A DNA stretch of 15,433 nt from JASLPR01 sp964496475 (GCA_964496475.1 CAZBZS010000055.1:1-15433); one strand, 5' to 3'; shown: positions 7,177 to 14,309, counted from the stretch's first letter. Numbers and translations are program-made. Notes: a model not told the origin generated them from the sequence alone.

Positions 7177-7365
7177 TCACATCGCGTACTTCAGCAGTTC
7201 CGTCCGGCTATGAATTCTCAGCTTCTGCATGATGTGTTCCCGATGCGTCTGCACCGTGTGCGGGCTCAGGTGCAGCTCCTCCGCCGCCTCCGCGTTCGAC
7301 CTCCTGTCCACTATCAGCGCCAGCACCTCCCGCTCCCTCGGTGTCAACAACTTATAGCCTTCATC
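7177..7365 (-). pseudogene. LuxR-type DNA-binding domain, remnant of a truncated response regulator
   Basis: The minus strand ends with a complete LuxR/GerE helix-turn-helix: LLTPREREVLALIVDRRSN, then AEAAEELHLSPHTVQTHREH, then IMQKLRIHSRTELLKYAM and TGA at 7179-7177. This is the DNA-binding half of NarL/FixJ-type response regulators. The receiver domain that should precede it is missing: a TAG in frame lies at 7410-7408, and the sequence from about 7,370 belongs to a different gene on the opposite strand. No start codon or ribosome site is present for the domain alone. Loss of the N-terminal half by a deletion or rearrangement at about 7,365 is the simplest explanation. Confidence 0.75.
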
Positions 7366-7369
7366 GTCG

Positions 7370-8198
7370 GTGATTCTGAGGTGGGCTGGCGGCGGGAGCG
7401 GCGCGTTCTACGCAATCCACGCGGTGCTGAACCGCGACGGCCAGCCCCTGGGTGATCTACGGCGTCAGCGTAGGCGATAGGACCTGGATCAGGTCGATGG
7501 TGCTCAAGGAGGGACGGAACACCCTAGTCGCCTACATCACAGGGGATCGGGGGCTCTGCTGCCCAAACCGCTACGTCGCCCTCGAATTCACCCTCCTCGA
7601 TGGCGAGCTGGAGCAGACTGGATTGATCGACCTCCCGGAGCCTGCCGACGTTGCCGACGCCGTAGAGGAGGACGCTCAGGCAACTGCCGGATCGGCTGTC
7701 CCACCGCTCAAGTGGTCGGCGCTGCAAAACGACACCTATCCAGTGGCCGGGTGGCGGGAGGGGGTTTGGAACCTGGTGACCCTTGTCGATGGCAGTTTTT
7801 GGCCTCAGGACCCCAACCAATGGGATCCGTCTCACGTGTGGCTGCAATCCATGTCTGCCTTCGGCGACCTCGACGGAGATGAGATCGAAGACGTTGCTGT
7901 GATTCTCGTAGTGAATTACGGGGGAAACTCGGGGTAGCCTACATTCATCCCGTTCTGAACGGAGGCTCGGGGCCAAATGCCCTCAGCGGGTTGCTAATCG
8001 ATGAAAGTCCACCGATTCATTCCCTAAGAGCTAGAGGACGGTCGGATCACGCTGGTGACATCCGTTTACGAGCAGACAGATGCCCACTGTTACCCGACCC
8101 GCCTGGTCGCCGCCGAGTATGTGCTAGTGGGCGATGAGCTTGAACTGGTGACCATGATCGACCTGCCGGTACCTGCCGACGACCTGGATCGCGATTCC
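7370..8198 (+). pseudogene. Frameshifted gene for a tandem-repeat protein with a calcium-site-like motif
   Basis: The plus strand encodes two copies of the same module of about 175 residues. Copy 1 starts truncated at VILRWAGGGSGAFYAIHAVL (7370) and continues through VGDRTWIRSMVLKEGRNTLV to LEQTGLIDLPEPAD. Copy 2 has NDTYPVAGWREGVWNLVTLV, GDLDGDEIEDVAVILVVNYG, VAYIHPVLNGG, then LEDGRITLVTSVYEQ to LELVTMIDLPVPADD. DLDGDEIED resembles the DxDGDxxxD calcium loop of FG-GAP/VCBS-type and dockerin repeats, suggesting a secreted protein, but no signal peptide survives. Frames change at about 7451 (one extra base in a GGG run), at about 7934 (shift by one, where TAG would otherwise stop) and at about 8026 (TAA bypassed). 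The 5' end is missing at the junction with the LuxR remnant. Non-functional as it stands. Confidence 0.65.
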
Positions 8199-8237
8199 GA
8201 CTCACCCCCTCATCCCCAAAAAACGGGCGCCGACGCT

Positions 8238-9029
8238 CTAATCCGGATCCCCCAACTCCAGCAACAGCGGATAGTGATCCGACGCCACCTGCGTGATCTC
8301 ATTGTCGATCTTGCGCACCGAGACGATCGACTCCCCAAGTACCGGCGACACAAAGATGTAATCCAGCCTCGCCGGCGTAAAATCCGACGCCTCCGCCCCC
8401 GGAGTCGGAATCGTGTGCGCCGGCCCGTCTGGATTCATCGCGACAAAAGTGTCGACGAAACCCGACGCCTCCAGGAATTCCGTCACCCGGAAATCCAGCA
8501 TTCCGTCACGCGAATGTCGTATGAACGTCGGCTCCGCCAGATCCTCCGCCACCACCCCGTCTAAGTGGCTTATCGTGTTCAAATCTCCCATCAACACCGT
8601 CCGCTCGCCCAGGTGATGATGTCGCAATACACTGCGCATTTCTACCAGCTTCTTGGACGTATCGCGCGGGTGCAGGTGAGCCGCCAGGAATCGAGTCTGC
8701 CGCCCGTCCGCGTCCGCCGTCAGCACGTCCAGCACCCCGTGCCAGAACCCCGCCGTCGTCGCGCTCGCGCTGATCACGTTCAAGTCCGGCCGGATCAGGA
8801 TCGCTATCGGGAACCCCTCCGTAAGCACCATCGCCCCCCGCATCTCTACCGCCGTCTCAAACCTGCGCAGGAGGCTGCTATCGTCCTTTTCCCAGTTTGT
8901 GCACTCCTGCAGCGCCACGATGTCCGCCCCGATCGACTTGACCGTTTGGGCGATTAGATCAAACCGATCCTCGCGTCCCCCAAATGGCGTCACCGCGCCC
9001 TCAAGGATGTTGTAGGTAAGTACTCTCAT
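8238..9029 (-). CDS. Endonuclease/exonuclease/phosphatase family protein
   Basis: A 263-residue metal-dependent phosphoesterase of the exonuclease III/DNase I-like fold. The catalytic set is complete: N7 in TYNILEG, E42 in ALQECTNW, H118/H120 in LAAHLHP, D149 and N151 in LMGDLNT, D223 in RLDYIFV and the terminal D251-H252 in ASDHYPLLLEL. There is no signal peptide in the chosen start. The ATG at 9029 follows GGGGTGG with a suitable gap and gives the family-typical MRVLTYNI; an upstream GTG would add 22 residues unlike the family. Members act on DNA, inositol phosphates or sphingomyelin, and the sequence does not say which. It is the first gene of the C-rich right-hand block. Confidence 0.92.
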   Translation of the reverse strand: MRVLTYNILEGAVTPFGGREDRFDLIAQTVKSIGADIVALQECTNWEKDDSSLLRRFETAVEMRGAMVLTEGFPIAILIRPDLNVISASATTAGFWHGVLDVLTADADGRQTRFLAAHLHPRDTSKKLVEMRSVLRHHHLGERTVLMGDLNTISHLDGVVAEDLAEPTFIRHSRDGMLDFRVTEFLEASGFVDTFVAMNPDGPAHTIPTPGAEASDFTPARLDYIFVSPVLGESIVSVRKIDNEITQVASDHYPLLLELGDPD

Positions 9030-9185
9030 AAATGTGCCACCCCGTCGATTCGCGGCGCTCGCCGCCAGGTGCAGAGCCACGAAGCCCCCGTCCACCCCGG
9101 CCGCCCATCATCCATCGCCGCTGATCGAGCTAACCCCACAGTTCAACAGTGGTGGCGCGTAATTTTACATCGCCGCTCACCGCAT

Positions 9186-9204
9186 TTGGCAAAACATCTG
9201 CCAA
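9186..9204. repeat. Interrupted palindrome, possible operator
   Basis: TTGGCA and TGCCAA are perfect inverted 6-mers separated by seven bases, a 19-bp two-fold symmetric site. It lies between the divergent phosphoesterase and glpD genes, about 65 bp upstream of the proposed glpD -35 box. Such spacing suits a dimeric regulator, but no protein can be named. Confidence 0.35.
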
Positions 9205-9268
9205 CTAACCGCAGAGTCTCCAGACCCGCCTACACTCAATTCACTCCCCGACTGGCACTCCTCTAAAC

Positions 9269-9298
9269 TTGCCGGCACATGCGGACGATCGATATACA
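9269..9298 (+). promoter_or_regulatory. Possible promoter of glpD
   Basis: TTGCCG (-35-like, 4 of 6) and TATACA (-10-like) are 18 bases apart, leaving a leader of roughly 55 bases before the ATG at 9360. Weak match, read by eye. Confidence 0.28.
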
Positions 9299-9359
9299 GG
9301 CTTTCCCGCCGCCCCTCTCTGGGCACACCCTGTCAATCTGCGCCGGGGACCGCTGACCT

Positions 9360-11059
9360 ATGCCTGATTCCCTCTCTCCGCTCCCAAAACGCCAGGGCGA
9401 GCTGTCCCTCGGACCCCGCCTCACGCGCATCGCCAAGCTGGAATCACGCGAATTCGATCTCCTCGTCGTCGGCGGCGGCATCACCGGCTGCGGAATCGCC
9501 CTCGACGCCGCCGCCCGCGGTCTTTCCACCGCCCTCGTCGAAGCCCGCGATTTCGCCTCCGGCACCAGCAGCCGGTCCAGCAAGCTCATCCACGGCGGTC
9601 TGCGCTATCTTCGCCACCGCGAGTTCACCCTGGTGCGCGAGGCCAGCGCCGAGCGTCGCCTTCTCCAACACCTGGGCCCCGGCCTCGTCAGTTCCATCCC
9701 CTTCGTATTGCCCGTCTACACCGGCCGGTGGGAAAGCCTCAAATATCGTGCGGGCCTCACCCTCTACGACCTCGTCGCCAGATTCCGCAACACCCCCCTC
9801 ACCAGCGGCTGCCCGATCGAGACATCGACGCCCACTACCCGGGCATGCGCCGGGACGGCCTGAAAGCCACCCATCGCTACTTCAACGCCGTCACCGACGA
9901 CGCCCGGCTCACCCTTCAGGTCGCCAAAGTCGCCGCCTCCCTGAGCGCCGTCTGCGTAAATCACACCTCCGTCACCGCCCTCCTCCGCCGCTCCGGCCAG
10001 ACTCTCGGCGCAACCGTCACCGACTCCACAACCGGCCGCGACCTCCAAATCAAGGCTCGCAAGGTCGTCCTCGCAGGCGGAGTCTGGCTGGACGATCTGC
10101 TCGCTCTGGACAGCCCCGGGCTCACCCCCAGAATGGCGCCCACCCGCGGAATCCACATCGTCCTTCCCGGCCACCGTCTGCCCACCCGGGCCGCCTTTGC
10201 CATCACCTCCCCCACCGACGGCAGACTGGTATTCGCCATTCCCTGGCATCACCGCACCTTCGTCGGCACCACCGATAGCCCCTACGATGGCGACCTCGCC
10301 AACCCACTCTTCAAAATTGAAGACGTCGACTACCTGCCGGACGTGGTCAACCACAACTTCCCCGACACCGGATTCGCTCGCGCCGATGTCGTGGCAGTGC
10401 AGTCCGGGCTTCGACCGCTGATCTCCCGACCCGGTCGCGACGCGGAAGACCTCTCCCGCCGGCACCGGCTCATCTGCACCCCCTCCGGCGTGCTCGCCGT
10501 CGGCGGCGGCAAGCTCACCACTTACCGCCCCATCGCCCGCAAGACCGTCGATGCCGTGATGCAAGATCTCCGCGAAGCCGGACTGCATTTTCCCAACGCC
10601 GGCCTGAATACCGAAAACGTGCCGCTCAATCGCCGCATCGACCACCGGACCCCCCGCCCGCGCCAGCGGCGTCAGCGCGCTCCCGCCCGCCGATTACCTG
10701 ACCTGGGCCTACGGCGCCGACGCATCTCGGCTCACTCAGCCCACCCCCGACATCCCCGACTCCGGGCGGGAACTACTGCCGGGTAGGCCCTATCTGGAGT
10801 CCGAAGTCTCCTACGCGGTCCAGCGGGAGATGGCCTTCAACCTCACCGACTTCATGTCCCGGCGCCTCCGTTGCCTACTCATCGACGACAATCACGCCTC
10901 GCATGCGCCGGCCGCGTAGCCACTATCATGGGAAAGCACCTCGGTTGGGACGATCAAGAACGACTCCGCCAGGTCGAAAGTTATCATGCCCTTGCCGCCC
11001 GGCATTCGCTTTCCCCGGACACCCTTACCACCCCACCCCAACCCAATCCCGCGGCCTGA
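9360..11059 (+). pseudogene. glpD: Glycerol-3-phosphate dehydrogenase (FAD-dependent), reading frame broken by three frameshifts
   Basis: Across three frames the region spells a GlpD of about 566 residues, the usual size; the enzyme oxidises sn-glycerol 3-phosphate to dihydroxyacetone phosphate and passes electrons to quinone at the membrane. The FAD-binding start is LLVVGGGITGCGIALDAAAR (residues 35 on), then SGTSSRSSKLIHGGLRYL; later come FAIPWHHRTFVGTTDSPYDG, SGLRPLISRPGR and LAVGGGKLTTYRPIARKTVD, all hallmarks. The C-terminal domain reads EVSYAVQREMAFNLTDFMSR and VATIMGKHLGWDDQE. The frame shifts -1 at about 9793-9825 (beside a C6 run at 9793-9798), +1 near a C6 run at 10650-10655, and -1 at about 10898-10915. 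Between shifts the coding is well preserved, so sequencing or assembly errors are as likely as a recent pseudogene. Start is ATG 9360; the ribosome site is poor. Confidence 0.85.
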
Positions 11060-11068
11060 CCCGCCGGC

Positions 11069-11872
11069 TTAGGCCTTCTGAATCCGGTAGATGATCTTCT
11101 CGCTCTGGCGCGTCAGTGGCCGCAGGTCATAGTCCCCGTAGATTTCCTTGACCTCTAGGCCCACGCTCTCCAGCAGCACCTCAAGCTCTCCCGGGTAAAT
11201 CGGGCGCGTCGAGTAGTTGAACGTAGCCGTCTTCGTCGCGTCATGCGGCGCTCGCGGGTTCGCGTACTCGTGATGCCGCACTATCAGCTGGAAGTTCGGG
11301 TCCACCGTCGTCGTACCCCGATACAGCAGCGTCTCCCCGATTTCCCGATTGAAAACTTGTCTCGGCCGCTCCCGCTCCACCCTGTATTTACCCGCCGCCG
11401 CTATGTATGGGCTCGGCTCGAACGCGATATAAAGCGTCCCGTTCTTCTCCAGCTGCTCCCGACACCGCACCAGGGACTTCTCCAGTTTTTCGGAACTAAG
11501 CAGGTGGATCAAAGAACTGGCTCCCGCGATGATCACCGGGAACTTCTGCTTCATCTTGAAGCTTTCCATCTTCGCTTCTACAAACGAAATTCGGCGCCTC
11601 AGATCCAGCATTCTCGATTTGGATTCCGCCAGTGCCAGCATCTCCGGATCGGAGTCCAGCCCCACCACCGTCGACCCCGCCTCCGCCAGCGGAATCGCCA
11701 CCCGACCCGTTCCGCACGCCAGCTCCAGTATCGGACCCTCGTGCCGCTTCGCCATCTCCAGGTACATCGGCACATCACCTCGAAAGTCGCCCGTAAGCGC
11801 TTCATAAAAGGCGGCGAACCCGGACGTCCAGCTCTTCGCCGGCGGACGATCCTCTGCGGGTGACTCGGTCAA
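11069..11872 (-). CDS. Class I SAM-dependent methyltransferase
   Basis: A protein of about 267 residues with a Rossmann-fold methyltransferase domain. Motif I is PILELACGTGRVAIPLAEAG and the acidic end of beta-2 is VVGLDSDPEML, which together bind S-adenosylmethionine; FPVIIAGASSLIHLLS fits motif IV. The C-terminal part with EYANPRAPHDATKTATFNYS and the ending after LTRQSEKIIYRIQKA resembles small-molecule methyltransferases (Methyltransf_25/11-like), but the acceptor is unknown. No ATG opens the frame. I prefer TTG at 11872, which has AGGA six bases upstream; a TTG at 11887 is also possible. It converges on glpD, with only nine bases between the stop codons, and no hairpin terminator separates them. 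Confidence 0.85.
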   Translation of the reverse strand: MTESPAEDRPPAKSWTSGFAAFYEALTGDFRGDVPMYLEMAKRHEGPILELACGTGRVAIPLAEAGSTVVGLDSDPEMLALAESKSRMLDLRRRISFVEAKMESFKMKQKFPVIIAGASSLIHLLSSEKLEKSLVRCREQLEKNGTLYIAFEPSPYIAAAGKYRVERERPRQVFNREIGETLLYRGTTTVDPNFQLIVRHHEYANPRAPHDATKTATFNYSTRPIYPGELEVLLESVGLEVKEIYGDYDLRPLTRQSEKIIYRIQKA

Positions 11873-12108
11873 GACATTTCCTATCAAATTACGCCTGTGC
11901 GTCGGCCTCCGCCCCTATCACTCCACCACCACCACGACCGCACCCCGGCCAGCCACCGGGCAGACGAACGGCCGAACTAGCCACCAAGCATAGCCAAAGG
12001 GCTCCCGCCAGGAAACATTTCAGCCGCTCAGGCCGCCATCTCAGGATTTCCCGCCCAACCCGGTCCACCCGCCACCCTCGCAGTCAAACCACCAAACCCG
12101 CAAACTGC

Positions 12109-12138
12109 TTGCCCACCCATCCGCTTGCTGGCTACCAT
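12109..12138 (+). promoter_or_regulatory. Possible promoter of the tRNA-Trp/tRNA-Leu unit
   Basis: TTGCCC at 12109-12114 and TACCAT at 12133-12138 with an 18-base spacer lie 12 bases upstream of the tRNA-Trp 5' end. The position is right for a tRNA promoter; the box matches are moderate. Confidence 0.33.
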
Positions 12139-12149
12139 ACTTAACTCGA

Positions 12150-12225
12150 AGGAGTGTAGCTCAGTTGGCAGAGCGTCGGTCTCCAAAACCGCAGGTCGGG
12201 GGTTCGAGTCCCTCCACTCCTGCCA
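12150..12225 (+). tRNA. tRNA-Trp (anticodon CCA)
   Basis: A full cloverleaf can be drawn: acceptor AGGAGTG/CACTCCT, D stem GCTC/GAGC, anticodon loop CTCCAAA with anticodon CCA, and T loop TTCGAGT. Discriminator G and a genome-encoded CCA tail end at 12225. The top pair of the anticodon stem (27-43) is a U-C mismatch; the other pairs are sound apart from one G-U in the T stem. tRNA-Leu follows two bases later, so they are surely co-transcribed. Confidence 0.95.
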
Positions 12226-12227
12226 CG

Positions 12228-12311
12228 GCCGAAGTGGCGGAATAGGTAGACGCGCTGGTCTCAAAAACCAGTGAGGGCAACCTCATGTCGGTTCGAGCCC
12301 GACCTTCGGCA
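12228..12311 (+). tRNA. tRNA-Leu (anticodon CAA)
   Basis: Acceptor GCCGAAG pairs with CTTCGGC; the anticodon stem-loop is CTGGT-CTCAAAA-ACCAG, giving anticodon CAA. A long variable arm (TGAGGGCAACCTCA) marks a class II tRNA, and the T loop is GGTTCGAGCC. Length is 84 bases. The CCA end is not encoded (ACCG follows), unlike the adjacent tRNA-Trp. Confidence 0.95.
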
Positions 12312-12380
12312 CCGCTTACCGTCGCCCGGCCCCACCTCAGCCCCGTCCGCCTACCGCCGGACACAATTACCCCGCCGAGC

Positions 12381-12602
12381 CTACGACTCCTCGATCTCCG
12401 GGATATCCAGATCCATCCCCGGATAGATCGCACTCGGGTCAGCACCGTCGAAGCGCCACTTGTTCTTGTTGAAGCTGACCTCCCACTTCGTCTCATCGCC
12501 GTATTCCCGCCCGGCGATGCTACGAACCGTTTCCCGCGGAAGAACCTTAACTGTCTTCCGCACCCCGAGATCCGCTTCCTTCTTGCTGCCGAAGAACCCC
12601 AC
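12381..12602 (-). CDS. Small LysM-like domain protein, cytoplasmic
   Basis: A 73-residue protein that is almost entirely one LysM-like domain: VKVLPRETVRSIAGREYGDE, then the tail YPGMDLDIPEIEES, which match the start (x-V-x-x-G/R-E-T-x-x-x-I-A) and end (YPGxxLxIP) of LysM. LysM domains usually bind peptidoglycan or chitin-like glycans, but here there is no signal peptide or membrane segment; the N-terminus is MGFFGSKKEADLGVRK. The GTG start at 12602 is strongly supported by AAGGAG six bases upstream. It stands tail to tail with tRNA-Leu and divergent from pyrF, about 170 bp away. Its role is unknown; cytoplasmic single-LysM (BON/LysM-like) proteins exist. Confidence 0.72.
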   Translation of the reverse strand: MGFFGSKKEADLGVRKTVKVLPRETVRSIAGREYGDETKWEVSFNKNKWRFDGADPSAIYPGMDLDIPEIEES

Positions 12603-12770
12603 TGTGTACTCCTTCGCAGAGCTAACTAACCATCCGGCTAACGCCTCAACATATTAGGGGTCACTCGTCCTCACAGCAATTCACGTTCCCCGCGACCATC
12701 CGCCAGGCGATCTCCCCCTCCCCCTCATTCCCCCACCCGGCGCCGCGTCCGACCCAAGCTCTCAACCAAA

Positions 12771-12799
12771 TTGAGCCCCACCACCCGACCTAGTACCAT
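12771..12799 (+). promoter_or_regulatory. Possible promoter of pyrF
   Basis: TTGAGC at 12771-12776 and TACCAT at 12794-12799 have a 17-base spacer, just upstream of the GGAGG ribosome site at 12810. The -10 box is the same hexamer as at the tRNA-Trp promoter. It implies a very short leader. Confidence 0.28.
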
Positions 12800-12821
12800 C
12801 GGCCAAAATGGAGGCTCCCCG

Positions 12822-13631
12822 TTGGGCGAAAGCCTGCAAGACCGCATTCAGAGAATCAACAACGTCCGCCGCGGCTACCTCTGCGTCGGCCTCGACATCG
12901 ATCTCGAGCGCTTCCCCGCCGGCATCTCCAGCGATATCGCCGGCGCCGAATCCTTCCTCCGCACCATCATCGACGCCACCGCCGACCACGCCGCCGCCTA
13001 CAAGCCCAACCTCGCGTTTTTCCTAGCCCTCGGAGTCGAAGGCTACCGCCTCGTCAGTCGCCTCCGGGACTTCCTCCCTCCCGACACCATCCTCATCGGC
13101 GATGCCAAATGGGGCGACATCGGCAACACCGCTGCTATGTACGCCCACACCGCTTTCCACGAACTTCACTTCGACGCCGTCACCGTAAATCCCTATCAGG
13201 GCACCGACGCCATCCAACCCTTTCTCACCGATCCCGCCCGCGGTGCCTTCGTCCTCTGCCGCACCAGCAACCCCAGCTCTCCCGAAATCCAGGGAACCGG
13301 CGAAAGCGGGCTCTTCATGAGCGTCGCCACGCTCGCCACCCGCTGGAATCGCCACCACAACTGCGGCCTCGTCGTCGGCGCCACCGACCCTCACGACCTC
13401 GGCCTTGTCCACCGCGCTGCCCCCGACCTCCCCCTTCTCATCCCCGGCATCGGAGCCCAGGGCGGCGATCTCGAAGCTTGCATGGACCAGCTAAAACAAC
13501 CACCCCCCGCTGGCCTTCTTATCAATTCCTCCCGCGGCATTCTCTACGCCGGCGACGGCTCCGACTACGCCCGCCACTCATCTAAGGCTGCCGCAGCTCT
13601 GAACCAATCGATTCAGAATTCACTCAACTAA
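12822..13631 (+). CDS. pyrF: Orotidine 5'-phosphate decarboxylase, type 2
   Basis: Catalyses the last step of UMP synthesis, decarboxylating orotidine 5'-phosphate in the cytoplasm. The active-site set is present: D25 in CVGLDID, K61 in AAYKPN, and D94-x-K96-x-x-D99 in GDAKWGDIGNTA, matching the ODCase signature D-x-K-x-x-D-I-G-x-T. The phosphate-binding end is SSRGILYAGDG. At 269 residues it has the length of the type 2 bacterial enzymes. I chose the TTG at 12822 because GGAGG lies seven bases upstream; a TTG at 12771 would add 17 residues without a ribosome site. The position usually occupied by Arg after the lysine (KRGD) is Trp here. No other pyr genes are adjacent. Confidence 0.95.
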   Translation: MGESLQDRIQRINNVRRGYLCVGLDIDLERFPAGISSDIAGAESFLRTIIDATADHAAAYKPNLAFFLALGVEGYRLVSRLRDFLPPDTILIGDAKWGDIGNTAAMYAHTAFHELHFDAVTVNPYQGTDAIQPFLTDPARGAFVLCRTSNPSSPEIQGTGESGLFMSVATLATRWNRHHNCGLVVGATDPHDLGLVHRAAPDLPLLIPGIGAQGGDLEACMDQLKQPPPAGLLINSSRGILYAGDGSDYARHSSKAAAALNQSIQNSLN

Positions 13632-13744
13632 GTCCCGCTTCCAGCGCACGCATCACAAGTCCGCCCCTTCCCACCATTCCACCCCCACTCCACCCCGGCA
13701 ATCAAGCACCGGCCGCACCTTCCGGCGGCGTGCATCCCCCGTTG

Positions 13745-13773
13745 TTGTCGGTCACCACCGCCTGTGCTACGTT
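13745..13773 (+). promoter_or_regulatory. Possible promoter of tRNA-Val
   Basis: TTGTCG at 13745-13750 and TACGTT at 13768-13773 with a 17-base spacer lie 14 bases upstream of the tRNA 5' end, the expected place for its promoter. Box matches are moderate. Confidence 0.33.
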
Positions 13774-13786
13774 TGCTCCCCGCCAC

Positions 13787-13860
13787 GGGCACGTAGCTCA
13801 GCTGGTTAGAGCGCCACGTTGACATCGTGGAGGCCACAGGTTCGAGTCCTGTCGTGCCCA
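13787..13860 (+). tRNA. tRNA-Val (anticodon GAC)
   Basis: Acceptor GGGCACG pairs with CGTGCCC, D stem GCTC/GAGC, anticodon stem-loop CCACG-TTGACAT-CGTGG with anticodon GAC, and T arm ACAGG-TTCGAGT-CCTGT. Discriminator A at 13860; CCA is not encoded (CCC follows). Length 74 bases. It has its own proposed promoter and a hairpin directly after it, so it is probably a single-tRNA unit. Confidence 0.95.
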
Positions 13861-13865
13861 CCCGG

Positions 13866-13895
13866 CGCGAAACGGTTCCAATTTCCCGTTTCGCG
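13866..13895 (+). terminator. Strong hairpin directly after tRNA-Val
   Basis: CGCGAAACGG and CCGTTTCGCG form a perfect 10-bp stem around a ten-base loop, starting six bases after the tRNA. It is placed like a transcription terminator but lacks a T-run, so termination may be weak or factor-dependent; it could also be a processing signal. Part of the left arm (AACGGTTC) can alternatively pair with GAACCGTT at 13905-13912. Confidence 0.45.
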
Positions 13896-13984
13896 GTTAC
13901 CGTAGAACCGTTAGGTGCTGTCAACCGCAGCCGATAGAGGCAGCCTTCACAAGCAGAACCGTATCCCATCCCTGTGGCCCTGAC

Positions 13985-14013
13985 TTGCAATGGACCGCAC
14001 CAATCCGGATACT
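13985..14013 (+). promoter_or_regulatory. Possible promoter of the 66-residue protein gene
   Basis: TTGCAA at 13985-13990 and GATACT at 14008-14013 with a 17-base spacer. The leader would be about 90 bases and includes a small hairpin at 14071-14091 (CCGA/TCGG plus GAC/GTC with one bulge). Confidence 0.33.
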
Positions 14014-14108
14014 GTCACTCAGGCACGGCACCATCTATCGAGCAGTAATGCATCGGCGGTGTCAAAAAGACCGAGGACTTTAGCGTCTCGGGGATAGGAG
14101 CAGCCAAG

Positions 14109-14309
14109 TTGGCATTCGAAGTAGTCAGTAAGAAATCAAGCAAGACCTACTATCTGCACTCCAAAGAAGTAACCTTGAACGGCGGGCGCAAACAGACCAT
14201 CTACTATTTCGCTGGCGACATCCGCGACAACGCCATCGACGGTCTCCCCACCGGTTACGTGGTCACCGAGAACACCCGTACCGGATTGCCCATGCTCAAA
14301 AAAGGCTGA
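14109..14309 (+). CDS. Small conserved-looking protein of unknown function, 66 residues
   Basis: Starts at TTG 14109 with AGGAG eight bases upstream and ends 40 bases before an intrinsic terminator, so it is a well-formed single-gene unit. The protein (MAFEVVSKKSSKTYYLHSKE, VTLNGGRKQTIYYFAGDIRD, ending TRTGLPMLKKG) is small, basic and soluble, with no signal peptide, membrane helix or cysteine. The alternating aromatic and polar pattern (KTYYLHSKEVTL, QTIYYFAGD) suggests a compact beta-sheet fold. I recall similar short proteins annotated only as hypothetical; I cannot name a family or function. Position next to tRNA-Val offers no clear clue. Confidence 0.78.
   Translation: MAFEVVSKKSSKTYYLHSKEVTLNGGRKQTIYYFAGDIRDNAIDGLPTGYVVTENTRTGLPMLKKG

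Larger units (their letters stand above)
9030..9359. promoter_or_regulatory. Divergent intergenic region upstream of the phosphoesterase and glpD genes
   Basis: This 330-bp gap should carry both promoters. For glpD a possible sigma-70-type promoter is TTGCCG at 9269-9274 and TATACA at 9293-9298 with an 18-base spacer. An interrupted palindrome TTGGCA-N7-TGCCAA lies at 9186-9204. No gene is seen. Confidence 0.4.

Noticed and set aside
6274..7455. Plus-strand 393-residue frame opposite the creatininase gene
   Set aside because: Long only because GC-rich coding DNA leaves the opposite frame open; arginine/histidine-rich and without motifs, while the minus strand has the full creatininase motif set.
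9764..10645. Minus-strand 293-residue frame opposite glpD
   Set aside because: Low-complexity Gly/Ala/Val/Glu sequence, a shadow of the GlpD coding strand.
12028..12264. Minus-strand 78-residue frame across tRNA-Trp
   Set aside because: It is the antisense translation of the tRNA (WRDSNPRPAVLETDALPTEL), a well-known false protein found wherever such tRNAs are read backwards.
12150..12311. tRNA-associated integration site for a mobile element
   Set aside because: I looked for a repeated tRNA 3' end and an integrase gene; neither is present in the window.
12161..12496. Minus-strand 111-residue frame across tRNA-Leu and tRNA-Trp
   Set aside because: Again antisense tRNA translation (VEGLEPPTCGFGDRRSAN and similar), with no ribosome site.
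13628..13990. Minus-strand 120-residue frame across tRNA-Val
   Set aside because: Contains TTGLEPVASTMSTWRSNQLS, the antisense of the tRNA; a spurious frame.
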